Positions 43,077 to 51,277 of a DNA stretch of 64,000 bases are shown here, piece by piece (positions within the stretch are counted from its first letter, which is position 1; the number at the start of each line of letters is the position of its first letter). The notes under the pieces were generated by a model. The model searched no databases, was not told the origin of the DNA, and worked only from the letters and a program-made list of their open reading frames with translations. The translations under genes were made by a program, and so were the position numbers. Source of the DNA: Parvibaculum sp046297875 (GTDB lineage Bacteria > Pseudomonadota > Alphaproteobacteria > Parvibaculales > Parvibaculaceae); the NCBI RefSeq assembly GCF_046297875.1, contig NZ_JBKBHD010000001.1:868001-932000 (forward strand), read 5' to 3'.

Positions 43077-43694
43077 TCAATAAAGGTTCTTTTTCGCGTC
43101 GTCCTCGAGCGCCGTGTCGATCAGGGCGGGCGCCATGTCGAGTTTCATCTGGTCGCGCAGCATTTCGCCGAAGCTCGGCATGGTGTCGCGCGGCACCTGC
43201 TTTGAGGCATCCCAAAGACCCGAGCGTTTCAGTGCCTTGGTGCAGTGGAGATAGACCTCCCGCACCTCGATCCGCATGACCGAGCGAGGCAGTTTTCCGT
43301 CGACCGCAAAACGCTCCATTAGCGCGGGCTCCACCATCAGTTCGGCGATGCCGTTCACGCGCAGCATTTCCTCGAAGCCCGGCACGAAGAAGAGAAGGCC
43401 GACGGCAGGCGCATGGGCGATATTGGTCAGCGTGTCGAGCCGGTTGTTGCCCGGCCGGTCCGGCATGGCGAGGTGGCGCTCGTCGAGCACATGGACGAAG
43501 CCCGGCTCGCCGCCGCGGGGCGAGACATCGGCCAGTCCGTCCGGCCGCGAAGTGCCGATGCAGAGAAAGGGCGACAGCTCGATGAAGCGGCGCGAATGGG
43601 GGTCGATCCAGTCGAGCTCTTTGCCGAGCGCCCCGCCCGACGGCGACGGATAGACGGTGCGGAGCGCCTCTTCTGATTTCAGCGGACCGGACAT
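43077..43694 (-). CDS. PPOX-class FMN-dependent flavoprotein (MSMEG_1061-like)
   Basis: 205 residues. The split-barrel core contains FIELSPFLCIGTSRPDGLADVSPRGGEPGFVHVLDERHLAMPDRPGNNRLDT, typical of the FMN-dependent PPOX subfamily exemplified by MSMEG_1061. The C-terminal region VYLHCTKALKRSGLW is also a family landmark. It probably binds FMN or F420 and reduces an unknown substrate. It is convergent with the other PPOX gene, 12 nt apart; the two proteins share the fold but not close sequence. Confidence 0.85.
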   Translation of the reverse strand: MSGPLKSEEALRTVYPSPSGGALGKELDWIDPHSRRFIELSPFLCIGTSRPDGLADVSPRGGEPGFVHVLDERHLAMPDRPGNNRLDTLTNIAHAPAVGLLFFVPGFEEMLRVNGIAELMVEPALMERFAVDGKLPRSVMRIEVREVYLHCTKALKRSGLWDASKQVPRDTMPSFGEMLRDQMKLDMAPALIDTALEDDAKKNLY

Positions 43695-43783
43695 GAAACT
43701 CTCCCTCTCAGTTGCGAGGCGTTATCAATTCAGCTTCCGCGGCGGAAGACAAGCCTTCAATCGGGAGCGCGCCAAAGCCCGGC

Positions 43784-43813
43784 CTTGACCCGTGGCGTTC
43801 AAGCGGCCACATG
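43784..43813 (+). promoter_or_regulatory. Candidate heat-shock promoter of hslVU
   Basis: CTTGACC (43784-43790), a 16-nt spacer and CCACATG (43807-43813) resemble the alphaproteobacterial RpoH pattern and the dnaK candidate in spacing. It lies 32 nt before the hslV ATG. Assigned by eye only. Confidence 0.35.
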
Positions 43814-43844
43814 GTAGCGGCCCCCTCAATTCCAAAGGACAGAC

Positions 43845-44402
43845 ATGGCTTCCCCGCACGACCCGATCGACTGGCATGGCACGACAATCCTCTCCGTCCG
43901 CAAGGGCGGCAAGGTGGTGGTGGCGGGCGACGGGCAGGTCTCCGTCGGCCAGACCATCATGAAGGGCAATGCGCGGAAAGTGCGGCCCATCGGCAAGGGC
44001 GATGTGATCGCCGGTTTCGCGGGCGCGACGGCAGACGCCATGACGCTGTTCGAGCGGCTGGAAGCGAAGCTCGAACAATATCCGGGCCAGCTGATGCGCG
44101 CCTGCGTCGAACTCGCCAAGGACTGGCGCACCGACAAATATCTCCGCCGGCTCGAAGCCATGATGATTGTTGCAGACGCGCAGACGACACTCGTTCTCAC
44201 CGGCAATGGCGATGTGCTGGAACCCGAAGGCGGCGTGATCGGCATCGGGTCCGGCGGCAATTATGCACTCTCGGCCGCCCGCGCGCTTGCCGACATGGAC
44301 CTCACGGCGGAAGAGATCGTGCGCAAGGCGATGAAGATTGCCGCCGAGATCTGCGTCTATACGAACAACAACCTGACCGTGGAAAGCCTCGACGCCGCCT
44401 GA
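43845..44402 (+). CDS. hslV: ATP-dependent protease subunit HslV
   Basis: Proteolytic core of the HslVU (ClpQY) protease. 185 residues. The mature N-terminal catalytic threonine is T13 in HGTTILSV, after a 12-residue propeptide. Other core segments are GDGQVSVGQTIMKGNARKV and FAGATADAMTLFERLE. The ATG at 43845 has AAAGGAC upstream. hslU follows 61 nt later. Confidence 0.97.
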   Translation: MASPHDPIDWHGTTILSVRKGGKVVVAGDGQVSVGQTIMKGNARKVRPIGKGDVIAGFAGATADAMTLFERLEAKLEQYPGQLMRACVELAKDWRTDKYLRRLEAMMIVADAQTTLVLTGNGDVLEPEGGVIGIGSGGNYALSAARALADMDLTAEEIVRKAMKIAAEICVYTNNNLTVESLDAA

Positions 44403-44463
44403 AACACGATTATGTGGCGCGCTTTCCCCTTCCTCATTCCGACCTGGAGTTTTCCTTCTTCCC

Positions 44464-45768
44464 ATGACCAGTTTTTCGCCGCGTGAGATCGTTTCCGAAC
44501 TCGACCGTTACATTATCGGCCAGCGCGAGGCGAAGCGCGCTGTCGCGATCGCGCTGCGCAATCGCTGGCGCCGCCAGCAGCTTCCCGAGGCGCTGCGCGA
44601 GGAAGTGCTGCCGAAGAACATCCTGATGATCGGGCCGACCGGTGTCGGCAAGACGGAAATCTCGCGCCGGCTCGCGAAACTCGCCGAAGCGCCCTTCCTG
44701 AAAGTGGAAGCCACGAAATTCACCGAAGTCGGCTATGTCGGCCGCGACGTCGAACAGATCATCCGCGATCTCGTGGAAATCTCGCTTTCGATGACACGGG
44801 AAAAGAAGCGCAAGGACGTGCAGGCAAAGGCGCATCTCGCCGCCGAGGCGCGCGTCGTCGATGCGCTGGTCGGCATCAATGCGAGCGAGGCGACAAAGGA
44901 GAGTTTCCGCAAGAAGCTCCGCAGCGGCGAGCTCGACGACAAGGAAATCGAGGTCGAGGTGGCCGATACGGGCAGCGGCATGCCGACGCTCGATATTCCC
45001 GGCATGCCGGGCCAGGTCGGCATGATCAATCTGTCCGATATCATGGGCAAGGCCTTTGGCGGGCGCACCAGGCCCCGGAAGATGCAGGTGCGCGACAGCT
45101 ACAAGGTGCTGATCGCGGAAGAAAGCGACAAGCTGCTCGATCAGGAAGAGCTGACGCGCGAAGCGATCCATGCGGTCGAACAGAACGGCATCGTGTTTCT
45201 AGACGAGGTGGACAAGATCTGCGCGCGTTCCGAAAAGATGGGCGGCGATGTAAGCCGCGAGGGCGTGCAGCGCGATCTCCTGCCGCTGATCGAGGGCACG
45301 ACCGTCGCAACCAAGCATGGCGCGGTGAAGACCGACCATATTCTCTTCATTGCATCGGGCGCCTTCCATATCGCGAAGCCCTCCGATCTCCTGCCCGAAC
45401 TTCAGGGGCGGCTGCCGATCCGCGTCGAGCTTCGCGCACTCAGCCGCGACGACATGCGCCGCATCCTCACCGAGCCGGAAGCGAGCCTCATCAAGCAGTA
45501 TGTGGCGCTGATGAAGACGGAAGACGTGACGCTCGATTTCACCGATGACGGCGTCGATGCGATTGCCGATATTGCGGCGTCGGTCAATTCAACGGTCGAG
45601 AATATCGGCGCGCGCCGCCTTCACACCGTGATGGAGCGCGTACTCGACGAGATCAGCTTCGCCGCCGCCGACCGTTCGGGCGAAACGGTGACGGTGGACG
45701 CGGCCTATGTGCGCGAGCATATCGGCGATCTGACGAAGAATGCCGATCTGTCGAAGTTTATTTTGTGA
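44464..45768 (+). CDS. hslU: ATP-dependent unfoldase subunit HslU
   Basis: AAA+ ATPase that unfolds substrates for HslV. 434 residues. Walker A GPTGVGKT is at 57-64, Walker B VFLDEVDKI follows the inserted I domain, and sensor/C-terminal motifs end with HIGDLTKNADLSKFIL, the tail that docks into HslV. The operon with hslV is conserved. A palindromic element follows the stop. Confidence 0.97.
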   Translation: MTSFSPREIVSELDRYIIGQREAKRAVAIALRNRWRRQQLPEALREEVLPKNILMIGPTGVGKTEISRRLAKLAEAPFLKVEATKFTEVGYVGRDVEQIIRDLVEISLSMTREKKRKDVQAKAHLAAEARVVDALVGINASEATKESFRKKLRSGELDDKEIEVEVADTGSGMPTLDIPGMPGQVGMINLSDIMGKAFGGRTRPRKMQVRDSYKVLIAEESDKLLDQEELTREAIHAVEQNGIVFLDEVDKICARSEKMGGDVSREGVQRDLLPLIEGTTVATKHGAVKTDHILFIASGAFHIAKPSDLLPELQGRLPIRVELRALSRDDMRRILTEPEASLIKQYVALMKTEDVTLDFTDDGVDAIADIAASVNSTVENIGARRLHTVMERVLDEISFAAADRSGETVTVDAAYVREHIGDLTKNADLSKFIL

Positions 45769-45782
45769 GCCCCATCATTGTT

Positions 45783-45830
45783 TCGTCATGACCTGGCCCT
45801 CCTTTGGAATCTTTTGGCGGGTCATGACGA
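45783..45830. repeat. Palindromic repeat element, copy 2
   Basis: TCGTCATGACC (45783-45793) and GGTCATGACGA (45820-45830) are perfect 11-bp inverted arms around 26 nt. GCGGGTCATGACGA at 45817-45830 is identical to the right arm of the element at 34435-34448. It begins 15 nt after the hslU stop, the same placement as copy 1. Confidence 0.75.
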
Positions 45831-45858
45831 CGTTTGGGGGGGTGCGGTAAGTTAGCCC

Positions 45859-46941
45859 TCACATCTCGCCGCTGGCGGCTGCTTCCATGTAGCTCGTGTC
45901 GAGGCGGAACTTCACATTGTCCTTGTTGCCTATGATCGTGCCGTCGGCGAGTTCGACGCCGACATGGCCCTTGTCCTTCGCGTCCGGCCCGAGGAGACCG
46001 TGGCCGAAAGCAAAGCCCGTCGTGCTTTCGATCATGCCGGGCATGATGGGCCCGCCGAACACTGCCGCGCCTTCCGTCGCATCGTAGAAATAGGTCGTTG
46101 CGACCTGGCCGTCAAAATCGGCGAGATCGGTGCCGAGAACGCCTGCCATATATTCACGCGCGGCGATGCCTTCGGCATCGTCCTTCTGCATCACGGCGAG
46201 CGTTTCATACCAGGCGCCGGCAAGCGCCTTGCCGAAGTCGGGATTGGCCTTCAGCACGTCGGTGTTCACCACCAGAATGTCCTGCACCTCGCCCGGCACT
46301 TCGGAAGAATCGAAAACGGATGTGATGCCCGCCATCTGGTTGAGTTGGGTCGTGGCCGGGTTCCATGTCACCACGGCTTCGACGGCGGGCGTCGAGAAGG
46401 CGGCGACGAAATCGGCGTCCGCGATATTCGCGGTCTCGATGTCGTCTTCCGACATGCCGGCCTTTTCGAGCGCCAGCGCCAGCATGTAATGCGAGACAGA
46501 ATACTGGACCAGATAGACCTTCTTGCCTTTCAGGTCCGCCATGGTCTTGCCTTCGCCTTTGACGAAGATTGCGTCATTGCCGTTGGTATAGTCGCCAAGA
46601 ATGATCGCGGTCGTGTCGACGCCGCCGGCGGCCGGAATGGTGAGCGTGTCCATCACCGTCGTTGCCAGCGCATCATACTGGCCTGCGGTGAACTGGTTGA
46701 GCGACTCGATGTAATCGTTGAGCGCGACGATCTCGACCTCGATGCCGTATTTCTCCGCCCATTTGTCCATGATTCCGGCCTTCTCGGCATATGCCCAGGG
46801 CGCATAGCCCGTATAGAGGCCCCAGACGAGCTTGAAGCTTTTCTTCTCCGCCGCTTCGGCGCTGCCGGCAAAGGCAAGCCCGAGAAAAATCGTTGCGGCA
46901 AGCGCCATCGCGCCCACCCTGAAGAATGAGAAACGCTTCAT
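45859..46941 (-). CDS. ABC transporter solute-binding protein, NitT/TauT type
   Basis: 360 residues from ATG 46941 (AAAGGA site 7 nt upstream). Residues 1-30 are a Sec signal peptide (MALAATIFLGLAFAGSAEA). The mature protein has the periplasmic-binding-protein type II fold of nitrate/sulfonate/urea receptors: KLVWGLYTGYAPWAYAEKAGI, LNDYIESLNQFTAGQYDALATTVMD, LKGKKVYLVQYSVSHYMLA. Ligand is unknown. No permease or ATPase gene is adjacent. It is last in a minus-strand run behind a 2OG oxygenase and an unknown gene, which may form one operon. Confidence 0.85.
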   Translation of the reverse strand: MKRFSFFRVGAMALAATIFLGLAFAGSAEAAEKKSFKLVWGLYTGYAPWAYAEKAGIMDKWAEKYGIEVEIVALNDYIESLNQFTAGQYDALATTVMDTLTIPAAGGVDTTAIILGDYTNGNDAIFVKGEGKTMADLKGKKVYLVQYSVSHYMLALALEKAGMSEDDIETANIADADFVAAFSTPAVEAVVTWNPATTQLNQMAGITSVFDSSEVPGEVQDILVVNTDVLKANPDFGKALAGAWYETLAVMQKDDAEGIAAREYMAGVLGTDLADFDGQVATTYFYDATEGAAVFGGPIMPGMIESTTGFAFGHGLLGPDAKDKGHVGVELADGTIIGNKDNVKFRLDTSYMEAAASGEM

Positions 46942-47047
46942 GTGGTGTCCTTTCACTGGTCAAACCTCTCCTTGCCGCGCGGATTGAGCCCCACGCGAAA
47001 AATCGGTCTTCCCGGTGTTTCCTCTTTTTCGAAGCGGCGCTCTTTTG

Positions 47048-48109
47048 TCAGGCGACCTGCTTCTCGCGGCGGCCAAAGGCTTCGGCCTGTTCCTCGCTTT
47101 CGGGCATTTCGAGCTCGCCCGCCTCTACCTTCTCGCGCAGATATCTGAAATAGCGCATGGTCTGCGTCACGAGATGGTCTCCCGCGCCATAGGTGGGGTA
47201 ACGCTTCTCGCCCTCGATGAATTGCGGCAGCGGCTCGACCGCCGTGTCGTAATCGAGCGCACAGAAAAGCGGGAAGGAGAAGCGTTCATCCGGCACATTG
47301 CGGACTCGGTGCGGCGTTGCGATGAAGCGTCCATTGGTGAGAGCTTCGAGCATGTCGCCGATATTGATGACGAAAGCGCCTTCGACGGGCGGCGCGTCGA
47401 TCCATTCGCCTTTGGCATTCATCACCTCAAGGCCAGGTGCCGTGACATGGAGAATGGTGAAACATTCGAAATCGGTATGTGCGCTGATTCCCCATTCCGC
47501 ATCGGCGCGGGAGGGGTCGGCCGGGTAATGCACCATGCGAAGCTGCGAGGGCGGCTTCGTCAGCCATTGCTCGAAATAATCTTCCGGCAGATCGAGGCCG
47601 AGCGCGAAGCCGCGGAACAATGTGCGGCCAAGCTCCATCGCCGCCTCGTAATAGGCGTAGACGTCGCGACGCATCTCCGGCATGCCGGCCGGCCACTGGT
47701 TCGGCCCGAGCATGCGGTAGCCGATGATGTGATCGGGGTCGTCTTCCGGCAGTTCGACCGACAGATCGAAGGCTTCCTTCTTGTCGACCTTGGCCGCGTT
47801 GCCCGCGCTGTAGAAACCTTCCTCGCCGGTCGGCACATAGCCGCGATGGGCGCGGGACTTGCCGATATAGAGGTCCATCTTTTCATCGAGCGGCTTTGCG
47901 AAGAAGGCGGCCGCCCGCGCCTCCAGCGTCTCGATCATCGGCCGCGGAATATTGTGACCCTTCACATAGAGAAAGCCGACACTGCTTGCCGCTTCGGCCA
48001 TTTCTGCGGCGGCCTTGCGGCGCGCCTCGATGTCGTCCGAAAAGAGCGGCGATATGTCGATCACGGGAATATGGGTGAAGGCTGTGCCCTTCGCTTCCAT
48101 CGCACTCAT
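47048..48109 (-). CDS. 2-oxoglutarate/Fe(II) oxygenase, isopenicillin N synthase-like family
   Basis: 353 residues. The N-terminal DIOX_N part opens IPVIDISPLFSDD, and the jelly-roll core has the complete iron site H211-x-D213 (AHTDFE) and H267 (TPHRVRN), with the 2-oxoglutarate pair R276-x-S278 (RFS). Substrate unknown; this family covers antibiotic, hormone and degradative oxygenases. The ATG at 48109 has AAGGAG upstream and overlaps the previous stop by one base (TGATG), so it is coupled to the 274-aa protein. The solute-binding protein gene follows after 106 nt. Confidence 0.9.
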   Translation of the reverse strand: MSAMEAKGTAFTHIPVIDISPLFSDDIEARRKAAAEMAEAASSVGFLYVKGHNIPRPMIETLEARAAAFFAKPLDEKMDLYIGKSRAHRGYVPTGEEGFYSAGNAAKVDKKEAFDLSVELPEDDPDHIIGYRMLGPNQWPAGMPEMRRDVYAYYEAAMELGRTLFRGFALGLDLPEDYFEQWLTKPPSQLRMVHYPADPSRADAEWGISAHTDFECFTILHVTAPGLEVMNAKGEWIDAPPVEGAFVINIGDMLEALTNGRFIATPHRVRNVPDERFSFPLFCALDYDTAVEPLPQFIEGEKRYPTYGAGDHLVTQTMRYFRYLREKVEAGELEMPESEEQAEAFGRREKQVA

Positions 48110-48933
48110 CAAATGGCTCCTTGTGCGGCATCGAGGAAAGGCTCGCCGCGAATATCCGTGATCTCCCAATGCCGCGTGAGCGGCTTTCCCTTTCCGTCCA
48201 AATCGCCGGTTTCGAGGAGATCGCCGGTGAGGGCAGGCGAAAGCGTCTTGCCTTCGCGGAAGGGCAGGGTCGAGCGCTGGATGATCCAGCCCGCACTCGT
48301 CACCGCGCCCTGGGCAATCTCGCAATCGAGGAACTCCCGCGCCTGGGCGAGGTCGCGCGCGCCTGCGACACATTCCGAAAGCGAATGATGGGCAGGCGTG
48401 GCGGCAAGCCGCTCCCGCGCAAACATGAAAAGATGGCCATAGCGGAGGATGGCACCCTTCGCGCCGGTTTCGCGGTCCTCGAGCCGGGCGCCCCAGACCA
48501 TGCCGCCCTCGACAGGTTCGCGGTGCCAATGCTCGATATAGGGAATGTCCTTCCCCTCCTCGATCATCACATCGCCCTCGACCCGGAGGCGGCCCATGTC
48601 GGAATAGACGGCGACAGGCTGGAAATCGATGTCGCGGCGCCATTCGAACCAGCCATCCTCATGGACGAGTTCGCCCGCGAAGCCTTCCTGGGTTGCGAGC
48701 CATTCCATATGGACGGGCTTCAGGTCCGAGAGACAGGCGACGGCCGCGAAATCCGGCGCGCCTTCGGGCTGGCGGAGATCGAGATAGAGGCCCGGGCCCT
48801 GCAGCCAGTTCACGAATGTCGTGCGGTCCTCGCGCCCGTCCGGCCAGGCGATGAGCGAACGGCGCCAGAGGCCGGGCAAGGTCTCGAGCGAGGCGTCGGA
48901 CAGGCGTGACTGGACGAAACCGGGCATGTTCAT
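48109..48933 (-). CDS. Conserved hypothetical protein (274 aa) coupled to a 2OG oxygenase
   Basis: No signal peptide or membrane segment. The composition suggests a beta-rich soluble protein: LPGLWRRSLIAWPDGREDRTTFVNWLQGPGLYLDLRQP, EWRRDIDFQP, and GDVMIEEGKDIPYIEHWHREP with several His, Trp and Glu that could bind a ligand. I recognise the general shape of a lipocalin-like or heme-independent scavenger domain but cannot name a family. It is the first gene of the run that includes the 2OG oxygenase and probably the solute-binding protein. Confidence 0.8.
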   Translation of the reverse strand: MNMPGFVQSRLSDASLETLPGLWRRSLIAWPDGREDRTTFVNWLQGPGLYLDLRQPEGAPDFAAVACLSDLKPVHMEWLATQEGFAGELVHEDGWFEWRRDIDFQPVAVYSDMGRLRVEGDVMIEEGKDIPYIEHWHREPVEGGMVWGARLEDRETGAKGAILRYGHLFMFARERLAATPAHHSLSECVAGARDLAQAREFLDCEIAQGAVTSAGWIIQRSTLPFREGKTLSPALTGDLLETGDLDGKGKPLTRHWEITDIRGEPFLDAAQGAI

Positions 48934-49121
48934 GAGCCCATGCTGCCGGGCGGGGGGTCATGCAGCTAGACGCGAAATCTCAATGAGGGTCATATATGCC
49001 GCTTATGAGGTGCGGTTCGCGAATCCTGCGAGTGCAGGAAATTCCCTGCGGGCGAATCCTCTGGAGGCCTTCTTCGCGCGCCGCGAGACCGGTCCGGGCC
49101 GCGGCATTCTCCAATGGCGAG

Positions 49122-49493
49122 TCAGGCGCGCGGGCGGCGCTTACGGGCCTTCAGAAGCGTGAGCAGCTTCTCGATTTCCGCCGGTGTCATTTGCGCGATG
49201 TCTTCGGCAAGAATGTTCGCGGCTTCCGTTGCCTGCGGGGCAAGACCCGATGTGTCGATGACGATGCGCGGATGGGAGAGCCGCGCCAGCCGCTCAAGCT
49301 CCTCGGCCTCATCCCAGATCACGTTGAAATAGCCGATGATCGCCTGCACGAGCCGCCAGCTCGGACGGCCGCGCCGCCCATGTTCAAGCGCGGAGAGATA
49401 GGCAGGGGTGACTCGGAGTGCGGCCGCCATTTCCTTCATGGTGACGCCGCGCGCGGCGCGCAGTTCGCGCAGCCTCCGGCCGAAGGGCGTCAT
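49122..49493 (-). CDS. XRE-family helix-turn-helix regulator
   Basis: 123 residues. The N-terminal Cro/CI-type HTH (about 5-60) reads FGRRLRELRAARGVTMKEMA then ALRVTPAYLSALEHGRRG, with the recognition helix in VTPAYLSALE. The C-terminal half is helical (AEELERLARL, EDIAQMTPAEIEKLLTLLKAR) and may dimerise. The start overlaps the stop of the upstream Smr gene by 4 nt. It lies beside the unknown/2OG/solute-binding run and could regulate it; that is a guess from position. Confidence 0.85.
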   Translation of the reverse strand: MTPFGRRLRELRAARGVTMKEMAAALRVTPAYLSALEHGRRGRPSWRLVQAIIGYFNVIWDEAEELERLARLSHPRIVIDTSGLAPQATEAANILAEDIAQMTPAEIEKLLTLLKARKRRPRA

Positions 49494-50098
49494 CTCTTCT
49501 TCCTCAGCCAGAGATAGAAGGCGCCGCCGCCGCCATGTTTCGGGTGGGCGGGCTGGAAGCCCGAGACATGCAGGCGGAATTCCGCTTCGGCAAGCCAGCG
49601 AGGCACGGCGCTCCGGAGCACGCCCTGGCGTTCCGGCACTTCATAGAAGGTGCTGCCATGGAGTGTGTGGCGGGCAAAGGGCGAGGCGCCCTTGCCGGTG
49701 ATGACGAGGACGCAGCGAAGCCCCCGCCCCCGCGAACGGGCGACGAAATCAAGCAGCGCGCCGTGGGCGCGCTCCCGGCTATGGCCATGCAGGTCTATCG
49801 TCGCCTCGATCTCGATCTGGCCGCGGGCGAGCTTCTGCGAGGTGCGCCGCTCCAGCGGCCCGAGCGGCGGCGGCTCGGCGGGCGCACGCGGATTTGGCGG
49901 CGCGGCCGGGATCGCTGCGGCCAGTCGGGGCGTTGTCGCTTTCGGCGGCGAAGCGGGAGAGGGCGGCGGAGTGTCTTCGGCCGGATCGGGCTTTGCCCGT
50001 TTCAGCGGCTTTGCATCCTTCATCGCCGCGCGCCAGATCTTGCGCTCCTCGTCGGTGAGGCTCCGGCTGTGGCGGCGCGGCTTCACGTCCCTGTCCAT
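49490..50098 (-). CDS. Smr-domain (MutS2 C-terminal-like) protein
   Basis: 202 residues. After a basic N-terminus and a long Pro/Ala-rich linker (about 40-80), the Smr domain (about 95-195) shows EATIDLHGHSRERAH (the conserved D-L-H-G) and LRCVLVITGKGAS, ending GGGGAFYLWLRKKR. Stand-alone Smr proteins are putative nucleic-acid nicking nucleases. It is coupled to the XRE gene and follows mltA on the same strand. Confidence 0.9.
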   Translation of the reverse strand: MDRDVKPRRHSRSLTDEERKIWRAAMKDAKPLKRAKPDPAEDTPPPSPASPPKATTPRLAAAIPAAPPNPRAPAEPPPLGPLERRTSQKLARGQIEIEATIDLHGHSRERAHGALLDFVARSRGRGLRCVLVITGKGASPFARHTLHGSTFYEVPERQGVLRSAVPRWLAEAEFRLHVSGFQPAHPKHGGGGAFYLWLRKKR

Positions 50099-50140
50099 CG
50101 CCGTCTGCCTCGTCCGTCCGGTTGCCCCTGCCGCTCTTCT

Positions 50141-51271
50141 TTAGGGTGCAATCGCTTTCGGCACCAGCGCGATCAGCTCGCCTTCGGCCTTCATGCGGCC
50201 GGCGATTTCGCCGGCCTCGCCGCCCGAGCCGAAAAAGATGTCGCCGCGCTGGCGGCCCTTGATAGCGGAGCCCGTATCCTGCGCGACCATGAGGCGGGCG
50301 ACCGGCACGACATCGCGCCCGTCGACGGTCGGATGTTCCGTCGTCAGCCAGAGCAGCGTGCCGAGCGGGTGATGCGAGCGGTCGACGGCAAGGCTCCGGC
50401 CCGGCGTCAGGTTCGTGCCTTCGGCGCCGGGGGGGCCGAGTTCGGGATCGATATTCCTCAGGATACGGAAGAAAATATAGGACTTGTTTTCATGCGTCAG
50501 CGCGCGGCCCTTGTCGGGCTGGCGCTCCATCCAGGCGCGGATGGTCTGCATCGACACTTCTTCCATCGCAAGTTCGCCGCGATCGACCAGCACCTTGCCG
50601 ATGGAGGTATAGGGATGGCCCGACTTTGCCGCAAAATTCAGACGTACGATCTCGCCCGTTTCGAGGCGAACGCGGCCCGAGCCCTGCACATGAAGGAAAA
50701 AGGCGTCAATCGGGCTTTCGAGCCAGGCGATGGCGAGTGAGTTCGTATCGAGCGCGCCATTCTCGATCTCGGCGCGCGCCGGAAAATTGCCGCCGCCATC
50801 GACCATGCGATAGCCTGCGGGCGGTGCAAGTACCGGCGTCTGGTAAGGCCCGTGCCGCGTCAGCGCGCCTTTCATCTCCGGCTCGTAATAGCCGGTGAGA
50901 AGACCCTTTTCCGACGGAAAGCGCACCGGCACAAACCAGTGCTGGAAAAAGCCGCGCGCATTGGCGGCAGCCGCACCGTCACCCACCTGTGCCGCCGCCT
51001 GACAGGCCGGCTGCCAGTCGCCAGCCGTGCCGTAGAGCCGGTCGCCGCCCTTGGTATCGAGCGGCGCGGAAGGCGAGAGTTTCAGGATACGTGCGCAGGA
51101 GCGCCTGAACGCGTCTAGCGCCGCCGACTGGTCGTCGGTGTTCCAGCCCGCCAGGTCGGAAAAGGACAAGCGCTGCGGGCCAGCCGCTTCCGCCCTCATG
51201 CCCGCACCGCCGCAGCCGACGAGAAAGGCGGCCACTCCCGCAAGCAACAAGGCGCCATGCCGCATACCCAT
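50141..51271 (-). CDS. mltA: Membrane-bound lytic murein transglycosylase A
   Basis: Cleaves peptidoglycan glycan strands to 1,6-anhydro products; lipid-anchored. 376 residues with a signal peptide ending VGC (AFLVGCGG). The MltA domain (about 95-250) contains GLLTGYYEPEMKG and FFLHVQGSGRVRL, and the C-terminal 3D domain has VPVARLMVAQDTGSAIKGRQRGDIFFGSG with its conserved Asp residues. Its products would be the substrates of AmpG (4525-5943). The upstream Tim44-like gene is 6 nt away, probably the same operon. Confidence 0.94.
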   Translation of the reverse strand: MGMRHGALLLAGVAAFLVGCGGAGMRAEAAGPQRLSFSDLAGWNTDDQSAALDAFRRSCARILKLSPSAPLDTKGGDRLYGTAGDWQPACQAAAQVGDGAAAANARGFFQHWFVPVRFPSEKGLLTGYYEPEMKGALTRHGPYQTPVLAPPAGYRMVDGGGNFPARAEIENGALDTNSLAIAWLESPIDAFFLHVQGSGRVRLETGEIVRLNFAAKSGHPYTSIGKVLVDRGELAMEEVSMQTIRAWMERQPDKGRALTHENKSYIFFRILRNIDPELGPPGAEGTNLTPGRSLAVDRSHHPLGTLLWLTTEHPTVDGRDVVPVARLMVAQDTGSAIKGRQRGDIFFGSGGEAGEIAGRMKAEGELIALVPKAIAP

Positions 51272-51277
51272 GATGGA

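Noticed and set aside
48934..49121. Plus-strand open frames between the 274-aa gene and the XRE gene
   Set aside because: They are antisense to neighbours or have no ribosome site; the gap is better explained as a promoter region with repeats.
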